A stretch of DNA of 64,000 nucleotides from Paenibacillus lactis (GTDB taxonomy: Bacteria; Bacillota; Bacilli; Paenibacillales; Paenibacillaceae), in contig NZ_JAGGKI010000001.1 of NCBI RefSeq assembly GCF_017873605.1, positions 558,001 through 622,000 on the forward strand, read 5' to 3'. The translations under genes and the position numbers were made by a program. A model generated the notes under the pieces. It was not told the origin of the DNA. It did not search any database and saw only the letters and a program-made list of their open reading frames with translations. Below, in pieces: positions 24,283-32,007 of this stretch (positions are counted from its first letter, which is position 1; every line of letters begins with the position of its first letter).

Positions 24283-25758
24283 CTAAGGTGAGGTGGTTAT
24301 TCCCTTCAACTTCTTTACCTGGTAATACAATCTGAGTCGGCAGACCATAACCGTTATATTCACAAGCGATAATACAACCAGCCATATGATCAGCGATGAC
24401 ATGGCGGTCCATAGTCCATACCAAGGCAATACTCGCCCGGCTCCAATAAATGTAGCTAACGGCGACAGAAATAAGAGAATCAAGACTGGGAGCAGTCCTC
24501 CTGCTAATGAAACCATCATTTTCCCGGCTGTCATGGCCTTTTTGCTTCGATGGATACGATAGAGCCTATATATCCCCCAAGCAATCGTCGCAAGCACCAG
24601 GAGAATCATAACCGTCTCCATGTTTTTGCTGTTGACAATCGGCGATTCGGCCTTTTCTCCCTTCATAATCTTTGCGATTCCGTCAACAAAAGCCGAATAA
24701 TCGACAAAGGCGTTTAAACCGGAGTCAAACATCATCGCAATGCCCAGCCGCTGATCCAAATCGATCGTCTCTTCCGCCTTATACGTCCATAAAATTCCGC
24801 TATGGGAAATCCTCCGGCCCCCTTGCTCATCCTCATCCGCAAGCCACCCCATTCCATACGGTCCCTTCTGTCCGACCGTGTGGTACTGCTCCATCAGCTC
24901 TGGCGTAAGAAGCCTGCCATTATATTGGGCGAGCATCCACTTGGCCATATCATCGGCAGTCGAAATCATACCGGCGGGTCCGTCAACGAACCAAGAGGGT
25001 TCAGACTGGCTTACAGGATGGCCAAGCAATATATAATGTCCCCGCGGAATGGCGGAGTTCTCATTGATCTGCCGTGTGTTGCTGACATTAAAGGTATCTC
25101 TCATTCCCAGAGGCTTAAAGATATGATCCTCCAAGTAATCGGAGAAGTTCTGTCCGCTCATTGTTTCGACCAATAAAGCCAAATATTGATAGTTCGGATT
25201 GTGATAGCTATAGGTTGCCCCAGGATCATTCGCTAGCTGAACCGCGTTCAACGACTCGTTAACCTGCTGCAGCGATTGATATGGGGACGAACGGGTCATG
25301 TCGGGATTCACCTTGTCATTAAGTCCGCTTGTCTGGTTGAGCAAATCCCGAACGGTAATATCGCGAACGCGCTCGTCCTTAGGTGCGAGGTCGGGAAAAT
25401 AAGAAACGTACGGCGCATCAAGCTCGATTAATCCTTTGTCCGCCAGCTGAAGGACAGCCAGTGCCGTAAAAGATTTGCTTAACGAAGCAATAGGAAACGG
25501 GGTGCCGCCGTTTATATCACGGCCCTCTGAAATAGCGCCGTACCCTTGCGTATAGAACACCTCATCGTTATGAACGATGGCAAGGGCCGCACCCTGAATA
25601 TGATTGGCGCTCATTGTTTTTTTAACGTATTCATCGATCTCCTGTTGGACTTCTGTTTTGCTTCGAGCTTCAACGGCGGAAGCGGGTCTGGCCAGGATGC
25701 CCATCAATAGCAGGAAACAACTCAAGACTAGCCACATTTTCTTCTCTACGGTTCTCAT
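24283..25758 (-). CDS. Membrane-anchored serine hydrolase, class C beta-lactamase/PBP4*-like
   Basis: Protein of 491 aa. A signal peptide (about 1-28) leads into an extracytoplasmic beta-lactamase-fold domain (about 35-370). Catalytic motifs are S92-L-S-K95, Y185-H-N187 and HSG near 317, the set of AmpC-like esterases and peptidases. The C-terminal 120 residues hold three or four membrane helices (METVMILLVLATIAWGIYRLY; MVSLAGGLLPVLILLFL; SSLIIWLVVLSLVNITVMV). It is the last gene of an operon with an OmpR-type two-component system, which suggests a cell-wall or antibiotic response. Whether it hydrolyses peptides or beta-lactams is not visible. Confidence 0.88.
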   Translation of the reverse strand: MRTVEKKMWLVLSCFLLLMGILARPASAVEARSKTEVQQEIDEYVKKTMSANHIQGAALAIVHNDEVFYTQGYGAISEGRDINGGTPFPIASLSKSFTALAVLQLADKGLIELDAPYVSYFPDLAPKDERVRDITVRDLLNQTSGLNDKVNPDMTRSSPYQSLQQVNESLNAVQLANDPGATYSYHNPNYQYLALLVETMSGQNFSDYLEDHIFKPLGMRDTFNVSNTRQINENSAIPRGHYILLGHPVSQSEPSWFVDGPAGMISTADDMAKWMLAQYNGRLLTPELMEQYHTVGQKGPYGMGWLADEDEQGGRRISHSGILWTYKAEETIDLDQRLGIAMMFDSGLNAFVDYSAFVDGIAKIMKGEKAESPIVNSKNMETVMILLVLATIAWGIYRLYRIHRSKKAMTAGKMMVSLAGGLLPVLILLFLSPLATFIGAGRVLPWYGLWTAMSSLIIWLVVLSLVNITVMVCRLRLYYQVKKLKGITTSP

Positions 25759-25808
25759 ACCAGCACTCCTTATTTCATGTTAAGGAAATGCTAATCGATC
25801 TTTTTCAA

Positions 25809-26915
25809 CTATTTATCAACTCCGTACCAAAAACTTGCCGTTACGCTCCCACCGCCATGGAGGCCGTTGGCTACCTGCAGACTCCCCTCATGCTTTTCGC
25901 AAAGAACTTTGCAAATGTAAAGCCCCAGTCCGTGATGTTCATTCGCATCCCATACCTCTCCGCGATAAAAAGGAAGCACGGCCTTGCGGAGCGTCACCTC
26001 GGAAAAACCTGCGCCGTCATCCGCGACGGTTATAGAAAAGTGGTCCTTGCCGACGTTATAATGAACGCTTACGTGACTAGAGGCATAACGCGCTGCATTT
26101 ACGATCAAATTCTCAAAAACCTGCATCGTCAAATGGACATCGACCGTTATTTCGTTCGCTTCCTCGGCAATGGATGAACCGAAAGTCTTACCATTCCGTC
26201 CGGTAATTTGGCGTGCGCTGTCATTCAGCAAGGAGATGAGCTCATCCGTTTCAATCCTGCGGCTCTGTACCGGCATATCCTCCAGCTTCTGAATGGAATT
26301 CATCGCCTCCGTGAAGCTTTCAAGACGGACGATATGCGCCTGCATCGTTTGAATCGTGTCCAATAGTTTCTCCTCGGATATCTTGCGCTCCGGCAAGTAA
26401 GCGGTCAGAAACTCAGAGTATCCTTTTAGAACGGACAGAGGTGTTCTCAGATCATGGGCAAAAATAGCGTTAAGTTGTCTTCGCTCTTCGGCCGATCGCC
26501 AAAGCGTTTGGTGGTTCTTCTCCAACTGACCGCGCATGTTCTCAAATACACGGCATAATTCCCCCATCTCATCCCGGCTGTCGTAAGAAATATGAAACCC
26601 CAAATCGTTCGCCGAAATTTTCTCCGATGCCTGCATCAAGATTTCAAGCGGTTGTTTCAGTTTCCACCGATAAAACAAGCTGCCCATCAGGACGATGCCG
26701 ACGGCAACCGTTAACAGGACAACCGCAACGAGGGAAGGCAGCAACCAGTCGTTCACGGAAGAATAGCCGGCAAACCGCAACCGTATGCTTTCCGCCCATC
26801 TAAACTCCAATGTGATGACGACTAGAACGGCGATGAGCGTAAGGCAGCATAATAGGATGAACGATTGCAGCAAGGTGAACCGCTTCAGGCTCAGCCAGTT
26901 TATCATTTTCGCCAT
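25809..26915 (-). CDS. Sensor histidine kinase (OmpR-partner type)
   Basis: Membrane sensor of 368 aa from the ATG at 26915; ATGs at 26933 and 26906 are alternatives, the latter in an ATGA overlap with the response-regulator stop. Two membrane helices (about 15-37 and 60-83) flank a very short extracytoplasmic loop, then HAMP, the H-box AHDLRTPLSVLKGYSEFL with the phosphorylated His near 150, the N-box NLIVNAARYAS, and G boxes VADDGAGF and HHGLGLYICK. The small loop suggests intramembrane sensing, common in kinases answering to cell-envelope antibiotics. The serine hydrolase gene follows after 50 bases. Confidence 0.92.
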   Translation of the reverse strand: MAKMINWLSLKRFTLLQSFILLCCLTLIAVLVVITLEFRWAESIRLRFAGYSSVNDWLLPSLVAVVLLTVAVGIVLMGSLFYRWKLKQPLEILMQASEKISANDLGFHISYDSRDEMGELCRVFENMRGQLEKNHQTLWRSAEERRQLNAIFAHDLRTPLSVLKGYSEFLTAYLPERKISEEKLLDTIQTMQAHIVRLESFTEAMNSIQKLEDMPVQSRRIETDELISLLNDSARQITGRNGKTFGSSIAEEANEITVDVHLTMQVFENLIVNAARYASSHVSVHYNVGKDHFSITVADDGAGFSEVTLRKAVLPFYRGEVWDANEHHGLGLYICKVLCEKHEGSLQVANGLHGGGSVTASFWYGVDK

Positions 26916-27574
26916 TTGTAACCCACTCCCCATACCGTTTCAATCCTGTCGGCGCAGCCATGCTCTTTCAATTTGACACGAATTCGCCGGATATGCTCCG
27001 CTATTACGGCGCTGTCGCCTTCGCCGTCCAGTCCCCACACTTTTTCAAAAATACGCTCTTTGTCGAACACCATTCCGGGATGCATGGACAATAGCTCTAT
27101 AATATCGAATTCTTTTTTGGCCAAGGGAATTCGTACATCGTGGATGTAAAGCGCGCGAGCCGAATAATCAATGGCCAAATCTTCGCTAAATCGTACGGAC
27201 GTTTTCGTTTGGCTTCGCATCTCCCTGCGCAAATGTGCCTCTACCCTGGCACCCAGCTCATGAATACTGAACGGCTTGGCTATATAGTCATCCCCTCCGG
27301 CCTGAAATCCCGATATTTTATCCGCATCCTCGTCGCGGGCGGTTAGAAACAGAATCGGACAGGACACAAAATGCCGGATTCTCCTGCATAATTCCAGACC
27401 GTCAAGCTCCGGCATATTGATATCCAGCAGCACAAGATCCGGTTGATTCTCTAGTTGCCGCAGCGCTTCGCTGCCATCCTTCGCCGTCATCACAAAATAC
27501 CCGTTTATTTCAAAGTAATCCGTGAGCAGTTTGCGAAGATCGGCTTCATCATCTACGATCAGTATCTTTTTCAT
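26903..27574 (-). CDS. OmpR/PhoB-type response regulator
   Basis: Regulator of 223 aa. Receiver domain: acidic pocket D8-D9, phosphoacceptor D51 in LLDINMPELDG, then LTARD and the Lys in IAKPF. The C-terminal winged helix is complete (LAKKEFDIIELLSMHPGMVFDKERIFEKVWG...VIAEHIRRIRVKL). It is the first gene of the operon with the histidine kinase and serine hydrolase. No divergent neighbour shares the promoter. Confidence 0.94.
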   Translation of the reverse strand: MKKILIVDDEADLRKLLTDYFEINGYFVMTAKDGSEALRQLENQPDLVLLDINMPELDGLELCRRIRHFVSCPILFLTARDEDADKISGFQAGGDDYIAKPFSIHELGARVEAHLRREMRSQTKTSVRFSEDLAIDYSARALYIHDVRIPLAKKEFDIIELLSMHPGMVFDKERIFEKVWGLDGEGDSAVIAEHIRRIRVKLKEHGCADRIETVWGVGYKWRK

Positions 27575-27620
27575 CCTGCCCTCCCCGCCCCCCTATCCAT
27601 TTCTCTGGATCCAGCATAAC

Positions 27621-27662
27621 AAAAATCGCCGTCCGAGTCCCGACAGGGACCGTGAACGGCGA
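27621..27662 (-). terminator. Terminator of the AHSA1 gene
   Basis: TCGCCGT / ACGGCGA outer arms enclose GTCCC / GGGAC inner arms, followed on the minus strand by TTTTTG, 65 bases after the AHSA1 stop. Confidence 0.65.
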
Positions 27663-27726
27663 CAATTCTAAAGTCATCACTTAAGCTGCAGTCTTCTCGG
27701 GTATACGTATATCTCAATCTAAAAAG

Positions 27727-28167
27727 CTAGTCGGCCATTTCCGCCAGCACCTTGCCCAACCGATCAAGCTGCTGTTCATTAGCTTCTATGCAGATGGGCT
27801 TCGCTTTTTCAAACTCCTCTTTCTTCTTGAAATTTTGACGGAAGGTGACCCTGGTTCGGCTATCCAAGTCTTCGAAGGTACCCGTCACCCGAAATTCGTG
27901 AACGTTCAGATGATCAATCACGACCCGCTCCGCCGGGACAAGCTCAACAAAGACATTATGGTTAGGATAATCCACGCCATCCGGTCCGTGCATAGTGAAC
28001 TTCCACGTACCTCCCGGCCGTATATCGCACTCGTGAAACGTATTCTTGAAGCCTCTCGGTCCCCACCACTTTGCTAATAAATCAGGGGTTGTCCATGCCC
28101 GAAACACAAGCTCCTGCGGGACATCGTACTCGCGCGAAGCAATAAGCTCATTTTCTCCTATAATCAT
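27727..28167 (-). CDS. SRPBCC/AHSA1 domain protein
   Basis: Protein of 146 aa with the START/Bet v1-like fold of the AHSA1 group: SREYDVPQELVFRAWTTPDLLAKWWGPRGF (about 11-40), RPGGTWKFTMHGPDG, and the amphipathic C-terminal helix. GAGGAGG precedes the ATG. Family members are commonly paired with ArsR-type repressors and bind small hydrophobic ligands, though most lack a known role. Here no regulator gene is adjacent; instead a 17-codon open frame overlaps its start, and upstream lie an operator and the relic of a transporter gene. Confidence 0.82.
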   Translation of the reverse strand: MIIGENELIASREYDVPQELVFRAWTTPDLLAKWWGPRGFKNTFHECDIRPGGTWKFTMHGPDGVDYPNHNVFVELVPAERVVIDHLNVHEFRVTGTFEDLDSRTRVTFRQNFKKKEEFEKAKPICIEANEQQLDRLGKVLAEMAD

Positions 28168-28217
28168 GTTCCTACCTCCTCTTCTATTTCCTTGCCCAAT
28201 GTCTCTTCATGAACCAT
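28164..28217 (-). other. 17-codon open frame ending ATGA-coupled to the AHSA1 start
   Basis: ATG at 28217 to TGA at 28164, encoding MVHEETLGKEIEEEVGT. The stop overlaps the AHSA1 ATG by four bases, the usual junction when a regulator precedes this family. It may be a leader ORF or the surviving tail of a deleted regulator; it may also be chance. Confidence 0.25.
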
Positions 28218-28306
28218 CTCCACTCTTTTGCGCTAGCTGAATACCGGTAACTCTAATGTAAATCATTACGTTGCGTAAGGTTCAAGTGCAATCGTGACAG
28301 CAAATT

Positions 28307-28326
28307 GTTAGTTATTTATAACTAAC
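28307..28326. promoter_or_regulatory. Operator-like palindrome, copy 1
   Basis: GTTAGTTA-N4-TAACTAAC, perfect 8-bp arms, 140 bases upstream of the AHSA1 start. An identical-arm copy is at 28523. Confidence 0.65.
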
Positions 28327-28348
28327 ACCCACTTCAAAAAAAATATGC

Positions 28349-28512
28349 TCAGCTTGATGCATGAATATTGCCGACATGTTCCTCCTTACTGTGTAATAAG
28401 GTTCGTCACTGTGTAATAAGGTTCGTCTTACAAAACCCATGAAGACCAGTAAAGCAATGAACCCGGAAACCGCGCATGATGCAAATAGAGCAGGGTAGCC
28501 GAACTGTTGGGA
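28349..28512 (-). pseudogene. Remnant of an MFS transporter gene (C-terminal helix and tail only)
   Basis: The minus-strand frame encodes FGYPALFASCAVSGFIALL and VFMGFVRRTLL, a typical last transmembrane helix of a drug-efflux MFS protein. It begins directly after a GAAAGGAGG ribosome binding site without any start codon, and a stop lies just upstream. So the gene has lost everything between its ribosome binding site and its last helix. A 20-bp tandem duplication in the tail shifts the frame as well. Removing one copy restores a tail ending at the TGA at 28349. Confidence 0.6.
28388..28427. repeat. Perfect 20-bp tandem duplication
   Basis: ACTGTGTAATAAGGTTCGTC occurs twice without gap (28388-28407 and 28408-28427) inside the MFS remnant. 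Twenty is not a multiple of three, so it shifts the reading frame. Confidence 0.95.
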
Positions 28513-28522
28513 TCCTCCTTTC

Positions 28523-28542
28523 GTTAGTTATAGATAACTAAC
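28523..28542. promoter_or_regulatory. Operator-like palindrome, copy 2
   Basis: GTTAGTTA-N4-TAACTAAC with the same arms as copy 1 and a different spacer, directly upstream of the ribosome binding site of the dead MFS gene. Confidence 0.7.
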
Positions 28543-28601
28543 ATTTTTCATTATCAATACCTTGGGGAACTGACTGTCAATCGTATATGCGTGCTATTAG
28601 A

Positions 28602-28640
28602 AATGAATGGAGTATGTAGTCACCACATACCCCATTCATT
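28602..28640. terminator. Long hairpin downstream of the TMEM175 gene
   Basis: AATGAATGG (28602-28610) pairs with CCATTCATT (28632-28640) and GTATGT with ACATAC inside, one mismatch between. The U-run is weak, so termination is only probable. Confidence 0.5.
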
Positions 28641-28691
28641 CCCACCATATTAAACCCTCAACCCAGGCATGCATGAAACGAAGAACCATTC

Positions 28692-29270
28692 TTAGCGGCT
28701 TCTCAGGACATGCTCGATTCGCTTATCCGGCATGAACCAAACCACGGCAACAAGTACGAAAAAGAACCCGGATATCCAGACACTCACGTAAGCGGTCAAG
28801 GCCGCAGTCAAGTAGAGTAACGGTGATAGTTTCCCCTTCCAGTCCTTCCCCATCGCTGCAACGAATGAGGAATCACCGGAATGCTGGTTCATGATCATGC
28901 GCTGAAGCAGCCAATACGAGAACGCCGCCAGGAGCAGAATAATACCGTACAGCGCCGTTGGAGTAGGTGCAAAATGGCTTTCCCCCATCCACGCCGTCGT
29001 GAACGGCACAAGGGATAGCCAAAAGAGGAGCAGCAAGTTGAGCCACATCAATCTCCCGTTCATGGTTCGAACCATATGCAGCAGATGATGATGATTGTTC
29101 CAGTAGATGCCGATATATACGAAACTGAAGATATAGCTAACAACTTTCGGGCCAAGTGCGATTAGCGCATGCCAGTCATGGCCTTCCGGCACTTTGAATT
29201 CCAGCACCATGATCGTAATGATAATGGCCAGAACCCCATCGCTGAATGCTTCCATCCGATTTGCTTTCAA
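28692..29270 (-). CDS. TMEM175-family (DUF1211) membrane protein, putative potassium channel
   Basis: Membrane protein of 192 aa. The family signature RMEAFSDGVLAIIITIMVLE is at residues 5-24. Further helices are at about 40-60 (VVSYIFSFVYIGIYW), 72-95, 103-122 and 150-178, and NNHHHLL follows the second helix, also typical. Bacterial TMEM175 proteins form tetrameric potassium-leak channels from a single repeat. The start is TTG at 29270 with GGTGAGA upstream; the ATG five codons later would remove part of the conserved N-terminus. No operon partner. Confidence 0.88.
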   Translation of the reverse strand: MKANRMEAFSDGVLAIIITIMVLEFKVPEGHDWHALIALGPKVVSYIFSFVYIGIYWNNHHHLLHMVRTMNGRLMWLNLLLLFWLSLVPFTTAWMGESHFAPTPTALYGIILLLAAFSYWLLQRMIMNQHSGDSSFVAAMGKDWKGKLSPLLYLTAALTAYVSVWISGFFFVLVAVVWFMPDKRIEHVLRSR

Positions 29271-29359
29271 TGCGTCTCACCTATTCCCCTCGCTTCAAGT
29301 AATGACCCTTAACCTTCTCCTCACCATTTGCTTATTAAGATCGTCGCTTCACCGAGCCA

Positions 29360-31033
29360 TCAGTCTATGCCCGCCGCTTTTAGCAGACAAAGCAGCAGCT
29401 CCTTGCGCGGTCCCTGCGCCTTGCGAGCCAATGCAGTCAGCTTCTCCGGCTTGCCCCAGATCGGATACAGTACCCGCTCGGCCTCGTCGTCCGACAGCGT
29501 CTCTATTTGCTGCACGAACAACGTCAGCTTGTCTTCGTTCTCCAGCTCCGGCTGAATCTTCAGCTTCAACGAATCGTGGGAGCGCAGCAGACTGGAGATC
29601 AAGGTCGGCGTCGAGCGTTCCGTAATGCCATAGGTTTCGGCGAAAACGGCTGTAAACTTGTCATGCATCAGCTGATGCTCATCATCTACAAGGTCCATAT
29701 AAGCTTCAACAAGCGGAAAATACCGCTCAGAGGAAAGCCCCAGCCCAAACACGGCATAGCTGCCCGGCATGACGCTTTTTTCATCCTCCGCATCTTCATA
29801 CCACTCGAATTCTACCATCGCCTCGCGAGCGTACTCCTCTAATAACGGATGCAGCTCGGAATAAGCCAGAGCATTCGCAAAAAAACGGTGCGTATCCGAT
29901 TTGGCCAGCCCCTTGATGGGCAAATACTCTCTCACGCTGGATTTTAGCTTGATTTTGTAGCTTTTCGGGAAGTCCTTTCGGAGCAGCGAGAGAATAAACG
30001 ATATCGCCCGCTCATACGCCCCGGCTTCTTCCTTGCGAATAACGATGGTGAAAAGGGAAAAAACATCGTTCGCCTTGCATTCGACCAACTCATGGCGCAT
30101 ATTGACTTCGTCGTGCGAGAAGCTATCGCTGCCCTGTTTCAGCATACGTGAGGCTTTGCCGCTGCCAAGCTGCTCCGCCAGCTCCAGAAAAGTCTGCCCT
30201 CTAGACTTGCTATAGTTCGGCTCATACCGAATAATCATTACAGCGCCGTACAACAGAAGGTCAATAGGCTGGTTCGGCTCATCCTTATTCTCAAGAACGG
30301 CATCCGGCTTGATCACATACTCATTGGCCCTGTATTCGGAACGGGTAACGTCATAGTAGCGTGGCAGGAATATATCCTCGGCCCAGCTGGTCAAGGCCAT
30401 AATAATATCTCTTCGATGCTCCGCAAGCGCCTCAACCCGGCCTTTATTCAATTCTTGGATCCGGTCAAATAAAGCGATTGTCTTTGCGGCCTCCGGTTCA
30501 GGGAACAAATGCGGATCCAGCAGATGACGCGCCGAAAAGAAGGTTTCCAGCGGCTTTGTCGGATAAGTGCCCTTCTCGAGTTTCTTCTCGATATAGGAAT
30601 GAATTCGCTCCAGAAGCTGCTGCTTTTTCGCTTCATATTCGGTTTCCAGCACCGTTAATTCGACAAGCCCGTCTGCTGTCGCGAAGGTTCCTTGAAAGGT
30701 AAACCGGTAATCGATCAGCGGCGACGTTTCCACCTTGTTCAGCCTCTCCCGTACGATATTCACGAGCAGTGGCTGAACCTCATGCAATATCTGCTCTCGT
30801 GTAAAGGGCGAAACTCTCATCGACTTATTGCCTGCCGCGCTCCCCAAAGGTTTCAAGCTGTCAACGCTTGTCCTCCCCGGCCGATAATCCAGCATGACAG
30901 AGTTAAAGATGCCTACTTGCAGCGTGGTGCGCAAGACCACTTCCTCTGCGTTCTTTCGATTCTCCTGCTCGTCAAACCATGTATGAATGGCCGTTTCCAT
31001 CTCTTCCAGCGCTTCCTTCTGCAGCTCGTTCAT
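29360..31033 (-). CDS. Large cytosolic protein of unknown function (possibly DUF6138)
   Basis: Protein of 557 aa from the ATG at 31033 (AAAGGTGG upstream), without signal peptide or membrane helix and rich in charged residues and Leu. Landmarks seen: an N-terminal helix with FDEQENRKNAEEVVLRTTLQ, a mid segment RRDIIMALTSWAEDIFLPRYYDVTRSEYRANEYVIKP, and a C-terminal half with VMPGSYAVFGLGLSSERYFPLVEAYMDLVDDEHQ. The length and the last segment recall DUF6138 proteins of Bacillales, but I hold that name loosely. It borders a run of genes resembling toxin-immunity proteins; membership in that island is inference. Confidence 0.5.
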   Translation of the reverse strand: MNELQKEALEEMETAIHTWFDEQENRKNAEEVVLRTTLQVGIFNSVMLDYRPGRTSVDSLKPLGSAAGNKSMRVSPFTREQILHEVQPLLVNIVRERLNKVETSPLIDYRFTFQGTFATADGLVELTVLETEYEAKKQQLLERIHSYIEKKLEKGTYPTKPLETFFSARHLLDPHLFPEPEAAKTIALFDRIQELNKGRVEALAEHRRDIIMALTSWAEDIFLPRYYDVTRSEYRANEYVIKPDAVLENKDEPNQPIDLLLYGAVMIIRYEPNYSKSRGQTFLELAEQLGSGKASRMLKQGSDSFSHDEVNMRHELVECKANDVFSLFTIVIRKEEAGAYERAISFILSLLRKDFPKSYKIKLKSSVREYLPIKGLAKSDTHRFFANALAYSELHPLLEEYAREAMVEFEWYEDAEDEKSVMPGSYAVFGLGLSSERYFPLVEAYMDLVDDEHQLMHDKFTAVFAETYGITERSTPTLISSLLRSHDSLKLKIQPELENEDKLTLFVQQIETLSDDEAERVLYPIWGKPEKLTALARKAQGPRKELLLCLLKAAGID

Positions 31034-31222
31034 TGTGTTCCACCTTTCCGCTTGTCCCATCTTTTCTCAACATTATCATACTATGAAAATAAAAAACTTA
31101 CGGCCGCTCCATCCGATATATTGCACTTTCTTCAGTCCTTCCGGGCTCATTCACTCGCTAACGAGACTCAGGAATGACTGCAGTTACTGATGATTCGACT
31201 AATTCATCAAGAAATCGGATAA

Positions 31223-31272
31223 CAAAAAGACCGTCCTCCGCATGCAACGCATGTCAGTGGTCGGTTCTTTTG
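31223..31272 (-). terminator. Terminator-like inverted repeat
   Basis: AAAAGACCG and CGGTTCTTTT arms (one bulge) enclose CATGC-type inner repeats, about 100 bases after the DUF1963-like gene stop; the minus strand ends in TTTTT. The rest of 31034-31370 shows no gene. Confidence 0.5.
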
Positions 31273-31370
31273 ACAAGATTGCCATTTTGCTTACCATCGG
31301 GGTTTTATCCGTACTTCGTTTCCAGCAATCCTCCAGGATCCGATCCATTGCTTTGCGACCCCTCCACAAA

Positions 31371-32006
31371 TCATGAGAATTGCCAAAAACCTGCTATTGG
31401 ATGTTGTATCCCCTCCGCCCCAATCTTCGCAAAAATATACAGAGATCCAAAACCAAAAGGATAACTGTAGTCGTCTCGAAGAAGCATATCGGGGTAACCA
31501 TCTTCATCTACCTGAAATAAAAAAGAGTATGACTCCTCCTTCAGCTTCGTGAAATAGTAGTCGTTATTTTGGATAAGTCTCGGATTCCCGCCTAGCTTGA
31601 TCAAAAAAGACTGATCCATGGATTTCTCGTCATTGCTTATATCCCCGGCGGAAATTGCATGTTTTAAGAGACCTGGATTCGTGAACGTCTCTTTAACGCT
31701 TTCCTTTGAAATTGGATGCTCGACCACCTTTATCGAGCACTTCGGATAAACATTATTGTCCAAATATTCCTCATAGTCCTCTGGGATGAAGATCGAAATC
31801 ATGCTCTCCGGTTTAAAGGGATGGACGAGGCACATGTAAAAATAATATTTTTGATTACCTTCGTGGATAAGGTCTGCTTGATCATCAAAGAAGTCCGGTG
31901 CATTCCCGCCGATCCAGCCTGTACCCTGTTCGTTCGATAGACTTGGTTCCGCATAATAAAGAATACAGTCTGTTTTCTCAACTAAATAATTTGTGTGGTT
32001 CTCCAT
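31371..32006 (-). CDS. DUF1963/YwqG-like protein
   Basis: Protein of 211 aa from the ATG at 32006 (GGGAGAGG upstream, one base after the ankyrin gene stop). The YwqG-type pattern is seen in FLIKLGGNPRLIQNNDYYF, then SFLFQVDEDGYPDML and YPFGFGSLYIFAKIG at the C-terminus, with the Gly-Gly-x-Pro and the aromatic beta-strand end conserved. YwqG-like proteins turn up among toxin-immunity gene clusters in Bacillales. It is cotranscribed with an ankyrin-repeat gene and near DUF4261, which supports such a role, not proven here. Confidence 0.6.
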   Translation of the reverse strand: MENHTNYLVEKTDCILYYAEPSLSNEQGTGWIGGNAPDFFDDQADLIHEGNQKYYFYMCLVHPFKPESMISIFIPEDYEEYLDNNVYPKCSIKVVEHPISKESVKETFTNPGLLKHAISAGDISNDEKSMDQSFLIKLGGNPRLIQNNDYYFTKLKEESYSFLFQVDEDGYPDMLLRDDYSYPFGFGSLYIFAKIGAEGIQHPIAGFWQFS

Positions 32007-32007
32007 T

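Noticed and set aside
28388..28427. Possible CRISPR-type repeat
   Set aside because: Only two copies without spacer; it is a simple tandem duplication.
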